The notes below the pieces were generated by a model, which was given only the letters and a program-made list of their open reading frames with translations, did not search any database and was not told the DNA's origin. Positions 17,197 to 26,329 of a stretch of DNA of 64,000 nt are shown here, piece by piece (position 1 is the first letter of the stretch; every line of letters begins with the position of its first letter). Both the position numbers and the translations under genes were made by a program. The stretch lies in contig OZ244055.1 in assembly GCA_965214975.1 (NCBI GenBank), positions 124,001 through 188,000 of the forward strand. Reading direction: 5' to 3'. Source of the stretch: JAJEBT01 sp965214975 (GTDB lineage: Bacteria; Pseudomonadota; Alphaproteobacteria; MPNO01; UBA830).

Positions 17197-17719
17197 GCAG
17201 GGAATGAACCGCGCCGGCACTCCGACCTTGATGTCTTCGTGGAACTCGCGTAACTGTCCAGGTCTGATTTCGCCGAGTGTCGGGAGGCGAAGGATCGAGT
17301 GATGCGGGCCGGCGCCGGCGGATTTTCACGACGGGAATTTTCGCTGCGACCGACGACTTCTCCTGGCAATCGGGGCCGTTCCGTGATTGCCGGGTTTCCG
17401 CGAAAGCCGGCAGGGAAAGCGGCCCCATGGCGCCAGGACGGACATTGCGCCGATCCCGGCATAACGTTCAAGCCGACCCGTTCCCGTGGCTCGAGTGAGA
17501 GCCGGGCCGCTTGGCGGGAAACATCGGCAACCTCGTGCCGGTTCTCGAGTCCGCGCGCGTCGAGAGGCTCCTCCGCCGTTTCCGCGACATGCCCAGCCGG
17601 TCGAGGATCGCGCGGCGCCGGCCCGTGCGTTCAATGCACTGAATTTTCCGCGTCAAGAAATGGTTCAATCCTCGGAGACCTGCTACGGCCCGGGATGCCG
17701 GAAAGACAGGGATGAAGAC
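17197..17719 (+). other. Gene-free stretch
   Basis: I see no convincing gene on either strand. A short minus-strand stretch near 17200-17300 (LPTLGEIRPGQLREFHEDI) has protein-like composition but no start, frame support or family match. Confidence 0.4.
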
Positions 17720-18124
17720 ATGACGCTGCGTGACACGACACCGGCTCGGTCCCCGGCCGCTTCACGGTTTGAATCTTCGCTGAAGGGGAAGTTGCTCGCC
17801 CGCCTGGGGAGATTGAGGCGAACTCCCATGGAGGAACGCTGGCCCGGTGCGGTCTGGCCCGATGCCCAGGCTTTCGGGGACGCGGACACGTTCATCCGCC
17901 GCCTTCCTCTGGCCTCGATTCCCATGCCTGAAATCGGCCTGGCTGACGACGGAGAAGTCAATTTCCTGTGGGAGAGCGATGGCGTTCACGTCGACCTCGG
18001 ATTCTACGGAACGCGCACCTTCTCCTTCTTTGCGCGGGATGGAGACGGCGCTGGAATTCATGGTGAGGATGTTCCGGCGTCGCACGGATTGCCCCGCGAG
18101 ATCACGGCGTTGCTGACGGGCTGA
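17720..18124 (+). CDS. Conserved small hypothetical protein (134 aa)
   Basis: The start chosen is the ATG at 17720 (MTLRDTTPAR), with agggatgaagac upstream; the frame is open further upstream but its composition there is not protein-like. The first ~60 residues are basic. The C-terminal half is compact (LPLASIPMPEIGLADDGEVN, VDLGFYGTRTFSFFARD, HGLPREITALL) and resembles a family of short uncharacterised proteins often found near toxin genes and insertion sequences. No membrane segment or catalytic motif is visible. I do not assign a function. It sits alone between an NYN remnant and an IS5 remnant. Confidence 0.65.
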   Translation: MTLRDTTPARSPAASRFESSLKGKLLARLGRLRRTPMEERWPGAVWPDAQAFGDADTFIRRLPLASIPMPEIGLADDGEVNFLWESDGVHVDLGFYGTRTFSFFARDGDGAGIHGEDVPASHGLPREITALLTG

Positions 18125-18199
18125 TCCGCCGTTGCCGGGTTTTTCTCCTCGTCCGGACGGGCATCTCGGTGCCGTTCCCGGGCTCCCGACATCGGCGCC

Positions 18200-18463
18200 A
18201 AGCGGAACGCCAAGGGTCGCGGAACCTCCCGGATCGGCTGCAAGCTGCACGTCGGCGCCGCCGACGGTGGCGTCCCGATCAGCTGCATTCCGACATCCGC
18301 CCCGGTCCACGGCAGCCGGGCCGCGATCCTGCCGGCGACCATGACCGGCGAGCGCGTGACCGGTCCGCGGGATCCCGTGGACGCGGCCTGCGACACGACG
18401 GGCACCGGCCGCGCCGGCTGCCTGCAGGGCCATGTCCCGCTCATCGACGCCAACCCCCGCAAA
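18200..18463 (+). pseudogene. IS5-family transposase internal fragment
   Basis: One frame reads IGCKLHVGAADGGVPISCIP, then PVHGSRAAILPATMTGERVT, GPRDPVDAACD and GHVPLIDANPRK. This matches the central DDE region of IS5-group transposases (usually GCKLHIDTADGDVPISCILT and so on). Key acidic positions are partly lost and no ends are visible. A further degenerate piece, in another frame, may extend to about 18600. Confidence 0.7.
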
Positions 18464-18679
18464 ACGCCGCCGCGTCGCCGGATCCCGGCGCCCGCGCGCG
18501 GATCGCCGATCGCGTCCGTGACACGTTCGGTCCGCGCGAGGCCGCGGCGTCGACCCGGCCTGGCGCGCGGCTTGCCGGAGCTTCCGAAACCCCAGTCGGC
18601 CGACATCGTCCGCGCTTGCCGAGTGACTTGCCCGGAGGCGGCTGCGGGGCTATGTTGCCGGCAAGGAGGAGGGCACGGC

Positions 18680-19027
18680 ATGTCGATGCTCGCGTTCGAC
18701 ACGATGGAGGCGGCGAAGCGCCTGGCCAGGGAATATGACTTCTCGGAGAGGCAGGCCGAGGGCATCACCGTCGTGCTGCGCGACAGCGTCGTGAGCGACT
18801 TGGCGACGAAAGAGGATTTGCAGGCCCTCGAGGAGAGAATGACCTCGAGGCTCGAGATGGCCATCTCCGATCTCCGCAAGGAGATGGACAGCCGGTTCCA
18901 GGAGGTGGACAGCCGGTTCCGGGAGGTGGACAAGCGGCTTCACCAGATCATGGTGACGATGCTCGCCGCCATCGGCGTGGCGACGGCCGTGATCAGCGGA
19001 GTGGTCACCTTGTTGATCGCCCTGTAG
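18680..19027 (+). CDS. DUF1640-like coiled-coil protein with C-terminal membrane segment
   Basis: The product is a 115-residue protein starting at an ATG preceded by AAGGAGGAGGG, an unusually strong ribosome site. Residues 5-35 resemble the DUF1640/CCDC90 start (FDTMEAAKRLAREYDFSERQ). Residues 45-90 form a coiled coil with a tandem heptad-type repeat DSRFQEV/DSRFREV/DKRLHQI. Residues 91-115 are hydrophobic (MLAAIGVATAVISGVVTLLIAL) and anchor it in the membrane. Family members are often found as small genes of unknown role near mobile DNA and toxin-antitoxin loci. It is followed by its own terminator at 19075. Function cannot be stated. Confidence 0.85.
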   Translation: MSMLAFDTMEAAKRLAREYDFSERQAEGITVVLRDSVVSDLATKEDLQALEERMTSRLEMAISDLRKEMDSRFQEVDSRFREVDKRLHQIMVTMLAAIGVATAVISGVVTLLIAL

Positions 19028-19074
19028 AAGCCCCTGCCCCGACCTTCCGGTTTCCGCCGGATCCGGGCCGTTCG

Positions 19075-19105
19075 ATGCCGCTCTTCGGGAGCGGCATTCT
19101 TGTTT
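19075..19105 (+). terminator. Terminator after the DUF1640-like gene
   Basis: The stem ATGCCGCTC (19075-19083) pairs with GAGCGGCAT (19089-19097). It is followed by TCTTGTTT, 48 bases after the stop codon. Confidence 0.7.
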
Positions 19106-20334
19106 CATGCGGGGAGGGAGGCGGGACCGGCGGGATCCGGGTGCATCGGTTCCCCGAACACGCCGATCGGACGGGCGCCCGGGCCGTTCTCCGGGACCGG
19201 CGCCGCGTCGGGCTCGATCCGGGGCCGGACCATGCCTTCCCTCGGCGCGGTGCCGCCGGCTGCCGTTCCGCCCTGGCCGACGCGGGAAGCCCACCTGTCC
19301 GTCGCGTCGCGCGCCGGTTTCGGATCCCCGCGACGCGGGCAACCCGCCGGGCGGCAGGCTTCCGTCCCGGTCGCGCCGATCCTCGTCGTGAAGTGCCGGA
19401 CACGGGCGTCGGGAAGGAGGGAGCCGGGGAACGGCTTGCGGGACTTCGGGACCGTCCTGGTCGAGGCGGGACTCGCCGGGGGCGCCGGCCCCGAAACCCC
19501 GGCCGGTCCGGGCGGATCGGCCCGGATCCCCGCTCGGGCCCCGGCCTCTCTTCGCGGCCGCCGGTCACCGTGGCGTCGGCGATCGTGATCGCGCCGACGG
19601 CGACGACCATGGTCAGCCGCGACAACGGCGGCATGATCACCGGCACCGTCGGCGACGACATTGTCGTCGTCACGACGCCCCGGAACCGGTTCGGCTCTGG
19701 CCGGACACTCTCGATGACGGGCGCCGGGGAGAGAGACGGCGGCGAAGGTCGGGAACCCGCTTGCGGATTCCGGCGCTCTTGACGGTGCGGACAAGGGGCT
19801 GGCGGCCGCGGGATCCGGGGGGCCTTCGGCGCCGTTCCCTGCGGCACGGCCCGGGAGCGCGCGGCGGCATGCCGGCGGGAAAGCCTGCCGCCGCGCTCCG
19901 GCGAAGCCGGGAGCCTGGTGCCGCAGTCACGAGACAGAGCCTGAAAATGGTACAGGAACCGGGTCGACCGTGCCCGCAGCGGGCTGGCCGCCGGCCAGCC
20001 CCCGTCGTCAACCGCTGATGGAGGAACACCTCCGCAAAGCTGCGAGAGACGCGCTTCCGCGACCGCTCCGGATGCGGTCAAGCGTCGCGGGAATCACGGT
20101 CAAGTGCGCAGGAGTCCGCACTCGGACACCCTCGCGTCGAAACAGCCGCCGCGAACGCCTGCCGGAAAACGGCATTGCCGCCGACTGTCTCCCCGCGGAG
20201 CGGAGTCGCCGGCATCGCGATCTTTCCGTGCCGGTCGACGGATGGTCTCGATGCGGTCTCCACATTTCCGTATGGGCGTCTGTACGGGCGCCGTCGAAGG
20301 ACACCACGCTGGCCCTGTTGATCGGACCGTTGCA
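19106..20334 (+). other. Long gene-free stretch with repeat copy B
   Basis: About 1.2 kb has no recognisable gene on either strand, although GC-driven open frames cover all of it. It contains copy B of the dispersed repeat at 19491-19762. The remainder shows no motif I can name. Confidence 0.45.
19491..19762. repeat. Dispersed degenerate repeat, copy B
   Basis: This is the partner of 12799-13081 in direct orientation, about 6.4 kb apart. Both copies end with ggcgaaggtcgggaacccg. Together they bracket the AbiEi, IS630, NYN and IS5 debris. Confidence 0.6.
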
Positions 20335-21560
20335 TCAGGCCGCCGTGCCGAACTGCCGCCGCACCTCGCCGGTGCCGACGAATTGCGACAGCAACCGGTA
20401 GTTCCGCCGCTTGTACCGGACCCTGCCCGCGACGATCGCCGGATGAATCCCGAGCGCGTTGGCCAGATTCATGACAGCCATGGGCGTCGGCCGGTCCTTC
20501 ACGGCGCTTGCCTCCCAGGCCGCCTTCGGCACGAGGGCCTCCTCCGCCCAGTCGTCCGCCTGTTCCTCTCTCGGATCTTCCCGCTCTCCCGCCGTTCTGC
20601 GCAGGGTCATGTCATCGACGAAGGCGTCGCCCTTGCCGGCGTCCAGGTGCCGGCCGACATGGGCCAGCTCGTGCAGCAGGCAGAACCAGAAATTGTCGAT
20701 GCGGTCGTGGTGCAGGGTCAGCCCGACCACCGGCCGGCCGTCGCCGAGCCGCAGCGCCGCTCCGTCAAGATGCGTCTTCGGCAGATGCTGCACGATCACG
20801 AGCGGGATTCCGTGCCTGGCCAGAAATTCCCCGGCCAGCCGCGGGCCGTCCCCGGACCGGTTCAACCGCGCCACCTTCCCGAGAAAGTCCGGAGTGACCG
20901 TGCCGTGCCTGTAGTTCGCCTTCGGCGGGTTCCCGTTCGCCTTCGCCAGAACCTGCCAGCACCACGCCTTCAGCGCATGGGGATCCGTCCTGGCGTTCGT
21001 GCGCTCGCGGTCGTTCCTGCGGTAGCGCACGGTGCCGGCGACATCCGGCCCGCCCGCCCGATCGATCAGGTATCGGACGATCTCCTCGGCGCGCCTCGCG
21101 ACGTCCGGTCCGTCCGGAATCCAGCCCGCTTCGCCATCTCCCTGACGGAAAACCGGCTCCATTCCGTGCCGGACAGCGGATCGCCAGGCACGGCCTCCGG
21201 CTCGCGCAGCAGCACGTCCGCGGGAATTCCGAGATGCTCGTGGAGCGCGCGCGCCATCGGCATGGTGATCGCGCGCTTGCCGGAGAGAACCTCCGAGACC
21301 TTGGCGCGGCTTCCGATGAACGGGATCAGGTCACGCGGGCTCAGGTTCCCCTGGTCCATGCGGAACTCGATCGCCGCCACCGGGCCGGGATAGCCCATCG
21401 GCTCGTGCTTGTCCTCGTAGAGCTCGACGAGATCGGCCAGAACGTCGAGTTCGTCGGACTCGGCGCTGCCGGGCTTCGCGCCCATCAGCGCGTCGACACG
21501 CGCAAGCGCGGCTTCGTAATCCCTCTCGGTCCGGATCGGCTTGATCTTGCCACCGGCCAT
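20335..21560 (-). pseudogene. HTH-ImmA/IrrE fusion protein, frameshifted
   Basis: This looks like one gene in two frames. The first part (21560 to about 21125) starts at an ATG with AAGGAG. It encodes a HigA-like XRE region: IKPIRTERDYEAALARVDAL, AIEFRMDQGNLSPRDL, GSRAKVSEVLSGKRAI. The second part encodes an ImmA/IrrE metallopeptidase with zinc motif HELAH in FCLLHELAHVGRHL, and ends QFVGTGEVRRQFG. Family members carry both in one chain. The frames meet at EMAKR/GWIPDGPDVARR, where aagcgggctgg would need one more G (run at 21125-21127). It is either broken or carries a sequencing indel. Such proteins cleave repressors or act as antitoxins. Confidence 0.75.
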
Positions 21561-21882
21561 CTCATATCTCCTTGGAGCCTCGCCGCCAGCCGGGGAACGG
21601 CCGCGGACCGTTGCGGTTCGCGAGAGCCGGAAACACCCTTGATGCGCCTGCATCAACTGCACGATACAGCGCCGACGAGACAGTCGCCATCCCCGACTCC
21701 CCACCTTTGGCCATCGAAGCCGGGATCCCCTGTCGCGTCGCTCCGCTTTCGCTCGGCCGTTCCCGGAACCGGGCTTGCCGGAAGCTTCGCGTTGTGGTCC
21801 CCGCGCGAAGAGGCTCCGTTCGGAAATCTTGCAAGCGGCTCGTCAGGCACGTTGTGTTCCCGGACGATTGGAGGGCACGGTC
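21561..21882 (+). other. Gene-free spacer between divergent modules
   Basis: The spacer separates the minus-strand HTH-ImmA gene from the plus-strand FitA-like remnant. I see no gene and no clear promoter or repeat. A GGAGGG ribosome site for the next gene lies at 21870. Confidence 0.4.
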
Positions 21883-22011
21883 GTGGCGAGCGTCACCGTC
21901 AACAACCTCGACGAGGACATGAAGACCCGGCCGTGCGTGCGTGCAACGGACAACGGCCGTTTCATGGAAGAGGTGCGGCCGGTCCCGCGCGAGGCCGTCG
22001 AACGCAAGTTC
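21883..22011 (+). pseudogene. FitA-type antitoxin remnant
   Basis: The GTG at 21883 follows GGAGGG. The first ~43 residues (VASVTVNNLDEDMKTRPCVR, then DNGRFMEEVRPVPREAVERK) correspond to the ribbon-helix-helix antitoxin FitA, which usually begins MASITIRNLDD..KTRLRVRAA. Key positions are altered: Pro replaces a helix residue and the MEEEARDIL helix is disrupted. The frame then runs on into unrelated sequence to 22272, and no FitB PIN toxin follows. It is most likely a decayed FitAB locus. Confidence 0.6.
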
Positions 22012-22256
22012 GAGATCGTCGGCGAGGCACGGAACCGGCAGCAGAGATCTCCCCCGGGATTGTCGGTTGAATTCCGCCGGGTCATGTTCCGGGAGCGGCG
22101 TGAACGGTTTCGCCGCTCGTCTGGTTCTCCGGAGTCTTCGGGCCGCCGGTCGAGGTCTTCGATGACCGGCACGTTCGGAACCGGGTGTCGATCAAGGCTT
22201 TTCCCGATCCGGGAACGGGCCTGGACGAGGCCCCGTCCGCTTCGGGGGTCGAGAAG

Positions 22257-22314
22257 TTTCTCCTTTCAATAAGGAGAATTTTTTGCCATATTCTCCTTCT
22301 GGGAGGGAGAATTT
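22257..22314 (+). promoter_or_regulatory. Alternating inverted-repeat array in DUF4143 ATPase leader
   Basis: TTCTCCTT (22258-22265), AAGGAGAAT (22271-22279), ATTCTCCTT (22290-22298) and GGGAGAAT (22305-22312) alternate in orientation within 58 bases. The last overlaps the ribosome site of the gene at 22318. The array can form mutually exclusive hairpins in RNA or bind a dimeric repressor. It is markedly A/T-richer than its surroundings. Confidence 0.6.
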
Positions 22315-22317
22315 CCG

Positions 22318-23661
22318 ATGACGGACGCACCAACCTATCTGAGACGAACTTTCGGCGAATTGATCGCCGAATCCGTGCGCGGCCCTCTTCCCGAACACAC
22401 GCGGCGTCGCGTCTTCGGCCGGGTGTCGTTTCCCGGCAAGGCCACGGCAGTGGTCGGGATGCGTCGTGTCGGCAAGACGACGTTCCTGCACCAGCTCCGC
22501 GGGGAGCGGCATGCCGAGGGGGTGCCGATGGAGCGGCTGCCCTATCTGTCCTTCGAGGACGAACGCCTCGCGGACCTCGACGCCGTCGGTCTGGGCGCGC
22601 TGGTCAACGAGTACCACCTTCGGTTTCCCGCCGCCGAGGGCGGGACGGTGACGTGGTTCTTCGACGAGATACAGCTCGTTCCCGGCTGGGAGCGGTTCGT
22701 TCGGCGTCTGCTGGACACGGCCGGGACGGAGGTTTTCGTGGCCGGCTCGTCCGCGGCCCTTCTGTCGCGGGAGATCGCCACCGCCCTCCGCGGTCGGGGG
22801 TGGCAGGTGCTGATGCATCCCTTCAGCTTCGAGGAATCGCTTCGCCATCGGGGACTGCCCGTCCCCGAGGCGAACGCACTCCCGAGCGGCCGCGAACGCT
22901 CCCGCCTGGAGCGCGCGGTTCTCGACTGGCTGGAGACGGGCGGCTTTCCCGAGGCGCAGGATGGCGATGCGGCCACCCGGCGCCGACTGCTGCGGGACTG
23001 CGTCGACGTGGCCATGCTGCGCGACGTGGTGGAGCGGCACGACGTGCGCAACGTGGCGGGACTGCGCCGGCTGGTGCGGCATCTGCTGGGCAACGCCGGG
23101 GGAACATTCAGCGTCGAGAAGTTCCATGCGGCGCTGAAGTCGCAAGGCGTCGCCATCGCCAGGGACACCCTGCACCGGCTGCTGGCGCATCTCGAGGACT
23201 GCTTTCTGGTGCGGACCGTGTGGATGGAGTCCAGGTCCGAACGCCAGCGCATGGTGAACCCGCGCAAGGCGTATCCGGTGGATGCGGGTCTGATCCCGGT
23301 GTTCGATCGCACCGGTCGGGCCAACGTGGGCCATGCTCTGGAGACGGCGGTGCTGGTGGAACTGGAGCGCCGGGGGTGCGAGGTGACGTACCTGCGCACG
23401 CCGGAGGGCTTCGAAGTGAACTTCCTCGCCCGAAGCCCGAACGGGAAGACGGAGCTGATCCAGGTGTGCGCCGACCTGTCCGTTCCGGCCACCGCCACGC
23501 GCGAGTTCCGCGCCTTGGCCGCCGGGGGCGACCTGTTTCCCCACGCCCGGAGACTGCTGCTGACACTGACAGGGGACAGCGCTCCCGTCTCCGTGCCTGA
23601 CGACGTGGAGACCCGGCCGGTCGGCGCATGGCTGCTCGCAGGGAGCGGCGGGGATCCCTGA
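22318..23661 (+). CDS. AAA ATPase with C-terminal DUF4143
   Basis: The 447-residue protein has an AAA_14 ATPase domain and a C-terminal DUF4143 domain with a PD-(D/E)XK-like fold. The P-loop is GMRRVGKTT (47-55), Walker B is WFFDEIQL (Asp116, Glu117), and the sensor is VAGSSAALLS at about 141-150. The DUF4143 segment includes HALETAVLVELERRG, then a VTYLRTPEGFEVNFLA strand in place of the usual EVDFVV and an ELIQVCADLS strand. The family is widespread in mobile and accessory DNA, mostly of unknown role. The gene starts at an ATG with gggaggga, directly behind a repeat array that probably controls its expression. It stands alone in its transcription unit and appears intact. Confidence 0.9.
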   Translation: MTDAPTYLRRTFGELIAESVRGPLPEHTRRRVFGRVSFPGKATAVVGMRRVGKTTFLHQLRGERHAEGVPMERLPYLSFEDERLADLDAVGLGALVNEYHLRFPAAEGGTVTWFFDEIQLVPGWERFVRRLLDTAGTEVFVAGSSAALLSREIATALRGRGWQVLMHPFSFEESLRHRGLPVPEANALPSGRERSRLERAVLDWLETGGFPEAQDGDAATRRRLLRDCVDVAMLRDVVERHDVRNVAGLRRLVRHLLGNAGGTFSVEKFHAALKSQGVAIARDTLHRLLAHLEDCFLVRTVWMESRSERQRMVNPRKAYPVDAGLIPVFDRTGRANVGHALETAVLVELERRGCEVTYLRTPEGFEVNFLARSPNGKTELIQVCADLSVPATATREFRALAAGGDLFPHARRLLLTLTGDSAPVSVPDDVETRPVGAWLLAGSGGDP

Positions 23662-24220
23662 TTCACCCGAAGCGGCTTCGGCATGGCGTGTGCTGGTGCG
23701 TGCCGGTGCTTGTCCTGTCGGCTTCGCCGTCCCGAACGGCGAGATTCCGCACGCCTTGAAGGCGAGATGCAGACGCCTGGGCGGAGCGGCAGGATCCCGT
23801 CGCCGTCGCCGGAATCCCGTTCTAATTGTCGCGCCGTCCGACCGTCGGGTTCCGGACGTCACCGGCCCATGTCCCTTGCCGTGATGCCGTCTTGCGAGGC
23901 GCATCGCCTCCGCACCCGCGATGTTGCCGGCCTTTCCCTCCGGGGCATCGGAGCCGACCTCTTCGAACGTCGTGCCGATCTCGCCCGCGAGGCTCGCCTC
24001 GGCGGCGGCCTTCGGCTCCGGATCGCGCCGACGCACGATCTCGTCCACGACCGCGGTCCGCATCCGGCCTCGTGGACGACGAAGTCGGAACTGCCGGCAA
24101 GGCGATGCGGTGACGCGTCGGAGCGAGACGCCGAGGTAATTCAGGCGTCGCCGGTCACGCGGTTCCACCCGGCTGATGCGGCGCTGCTGGCGCTATCGGG
24201 AACGCGACATGCCTGATCGG
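23662..24220 (+). other. Gene-free stretch
   Basis: No gene is supported. A minus-strand stretch starting at ATG 24063 (MRTAVVDEIVRRRDPEPKAA) is protein-like for about 50 residues but lacks a defined end or family and may be a remnant. Confidence 0.4.
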
Positions 24221-25576
24221 TCACGAACCGGCGCCGCACCAGACGATGCCGGGCGTATCCCCGGGACCGAGGCGACCGCGGTTCTCCAGTTGCGTCCGAA
24301 CCGTCATCGGCGAGACGTTGAAATGTCGGGCGACGTCGTTCTGCTTCTCCTCCGAACGGTCGTCGCCCAGCATGTCGTCGACGGCGTCGAACGGACTGAG
24401 AAACTCCGCCGCGAAAGAGCGTTGCGCCTTCTGCCGGTAGCTGCGGGCCCGCGTCGCGGGGAACAGCCGTTCGTCGGCGTGGCCCATCCGGTTGCCGAGC
24501 AGGCGGTCGCCGATCAGGCGCGCGAGATCGAACCGCCGCCCCGTTCGCCGTCGCGACCCGAGCGAGATCCGCGCCGGGTCGCCATTCCGGTCGAGCACGA
24601 AGGAAATCCCGCCCGGGCATCCGTCCTCGCGAGAGACCGCGTCGTTCGTCGTTCCGGCGAAGCCCGCGAGCTCCCGATCGGAAACCGGCCGCCCGTCCAG
24701 GGATTCCTGGTCGCGAAGCGTCCGCGCGAGGCGCTGCCCGACGTCCCATGCTTCAACCTCTTCCGGCCGCGGCACGGCCGTCGCGTCGCCCAGCGCGACC
24801 GCGTCGCGCAAATCGGCGTCGAAACCATTGCGCCCCGCGGTTTCCATGATCCGCGCCGCCGACATCATCCGGCCGGGACCGTGGCCGCGGACGGCGGCAT
24901 CGGCGGCCACCTCCGCCAGCGCCTCTTCCCCGAGGGCTGCCGCATCGCCGAGACGGTCGCGTATCGCATCCTCGTCGGTCTCGTCCGGCTCGCAGCCCAG
25001 TCGCGCTTCCAGCCGCCGGAAACGCGCGAGCTCCCGGTCCTGCCGCTCCGTCTCGAGATCCTTCCACAGACGATGGAGATTGGTGCCGCGGAGCTCCCGC
25101 CCATCGAGCCTGGCAAGAATGTCTCGCACGAAGCCGTCCACGGCGTCTTCCATCTCCGTCGCCGGGACCGCTTGATGTCCCGACGCGCCGAGATAGCGGA
25201 ACAGGACAGCACCCGCATCGCGGGAAGGTTCGGACGCCAGAGACACTCGCACGCCATCCGAGAAGATCGTGATGCCGGGCCATGCGTAGCCGTCGCCGAC
25301 GGTCGCCATTCGATGGCTGAAATCCCAGTGGCGCGCGGCCTTTCCGTCGCGAGGGGGCCTGTCGCACTCCCAGCGCAGCCGCCACCAGTTCCACGCAAGC
25401 CATTCGGCCAGGGGGTAGCCGGCAACATGCGGGCCATGGCGAAGCTCGCCACGCTCGGTGTCTTCGCCGGCCGCCAGCGGCCGGCCGTTCGCCGTCACGG
25501 CAAGCAGGCCGAATGTCGCCCGCTCCTCCTCCGCGCCGGCGGCAAGGGGTTCGGAAGACAGGGCAACCGTCAGCAT
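24221..25576 (-). CDS. ImmA/IrrE-related protein lacking the HExxH motif
   Basis: The 451-residue protein starts at an ATG with gagggg upstream. The N-terminal ~110 residues include PLAEWLAWNWWRLRWECD. A helical middle region is rich in Glu, Ala and Arg. The C-terminal ~110 residues resemble the end of M78 (ImmA/IrrE) proteins: RQKAQRSFAAEFLSPFDAV, then a helix-turn-helix-like NDVARHFNVSPMTVRTQL. Where the zinc motif HExxH would be expected the sequence is DLARLIGDRLLGNRMGHADE, so peptidase activity is unlikely. It may act as a regulator or be a family-specific variant. It ends near a gene-free stretch and has no obvious partner; the frame upstream is not convincing. Confidence 0.75.
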   Translation of the reverse strand: MLTVALSSEPLAAGAEEERATFGLLAVTANGRPLAAGEDTERGELRHGPHVAGYPLAEWLAWNWWRLRWECDRPPRDGKAARHWDFSHRMATVGDGYAWPGITIFSDGVRVSLASEPSRDAGAVLFRYLGASGHQAVPATEMEDAVDGFVRDILARLDGRELRGTNLHRLWKDLETERQDRELARFRRLEARLGCEPDETDEDAIRDRLGDAAALGEEALAEVAADAAVRGHGPGRMMSAARIMETAGRNGFDADLRDAVALGDATAVPRPEEVEAWDVGQRLARTLRDQESLDGRPVSDRELAGFAGTTNDAVSREDGCPGGISFVLDRNGDPARISLGSRRRTGRRFDLARLIGDRLLGNRMGHADERLFPATRARSYRQKAQRSFAAEFLSPFDAVDDMLGDDRSEEKQNDVARHFNVSPMTVRTQLENRGRLGPGDTPGIVWCGAGS

Positions 25577-26329
25577 GGCAGGCCCCTCGTCTTCCGCTCC
25601 CGGACAACCGGTTGCCGCATGGCGTCATCTCCGTCGCCCGTTTCGTGGCCGTGGCGGCTTCGGCCGCCACGTTCGAGCCTCGCCTCGTGCGCATGTCCCT
25701 CGCGGTCTGCCGCCCGGACACGCTTCGGCAACGCACCAGCGCCACCGTCGCCGATCATGCCCCGTCGCGGACCTTCATGGAAGAGGGCCTTCGCTTCGTC
25801 GCGTTCGATGGTCTGGTCGCGATCGCAAGGAGACCCGGTCGGCCGCGGGTTCGCCAGCGGACGGAAGTCGGGGTCGGCCGGCGCCCGCTTGCGACGCGCG
25901 CTTCCCGTGCAGCGTGTTTCGTCCGGGAGGCGGTTCGGGGCGTCCGGGTCGCCCGTGCCCCCCGAAACGATTCCATGCTGCGGGTTGTTTCCCTGGCGTT
26001 CGGGCATCTTCGCGTTTCCCGACGACGTGCACGACCGAGGCGACTCCGGCTCGTCGGACAGCCCGGCGGCCGGGTCAAGGCGTTGTTTCAGCCCGACGGA
26101 AGCGGAGAGCGCCCCGATTTCCGGGGAAATCCGCCGGCCACGGCGAAGGATTTCCCTCGAAGGCGGAATTCTGCGAGCACCTTGAGGCTTTCGAGGAAGG
26201 GCGTGATCGCTGTCTGGAGGCGCCAGCGCCAAGAGGTCGGGAAGTCCGGGTTTTGCCAACTGCCTCTCCGGCAGAGTACGTTAACGATATTCGCTCAAGA
26301 CGCGACCGTCCGAACGGGGCCATTCGGCG
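25577..26329 (+). other. Gene-free stretch between divergent genes
   Basis: About 750 bases separate the minus-strand ImmA-like gene from the plus-strand ATPase gene. A minus-strand open frame (26259-25570) ends by overlapping the ImmA-like start codon, but its composition is that of a shadow frame. No motif was recognised. Confidence 0.4.

Noticed and set aside
17200..17330. Minus-strand stretch LPTLGEIRPGQLREFHEDI
   Set aside because: It is protein-like but short, lacks a start and runs into antisense of the NYN remnant.
23740..24063. Minus-strand start MRTAVVDEIVRRRDPEPKAA with about 50 protein-like residues
   Set aside because: It has no defined end, partner or family; it may be a gene remnant, but the evidence is too thin for a call.
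25570..26259. 229-codon minus-strand frame whose stop overlaps the start of the ImmA-like gene
   Set aside because: The overlap looks operon-like, but the composition is Arg/Pro/Gly-rich throughout, and no domain or good ribosome site supports it.
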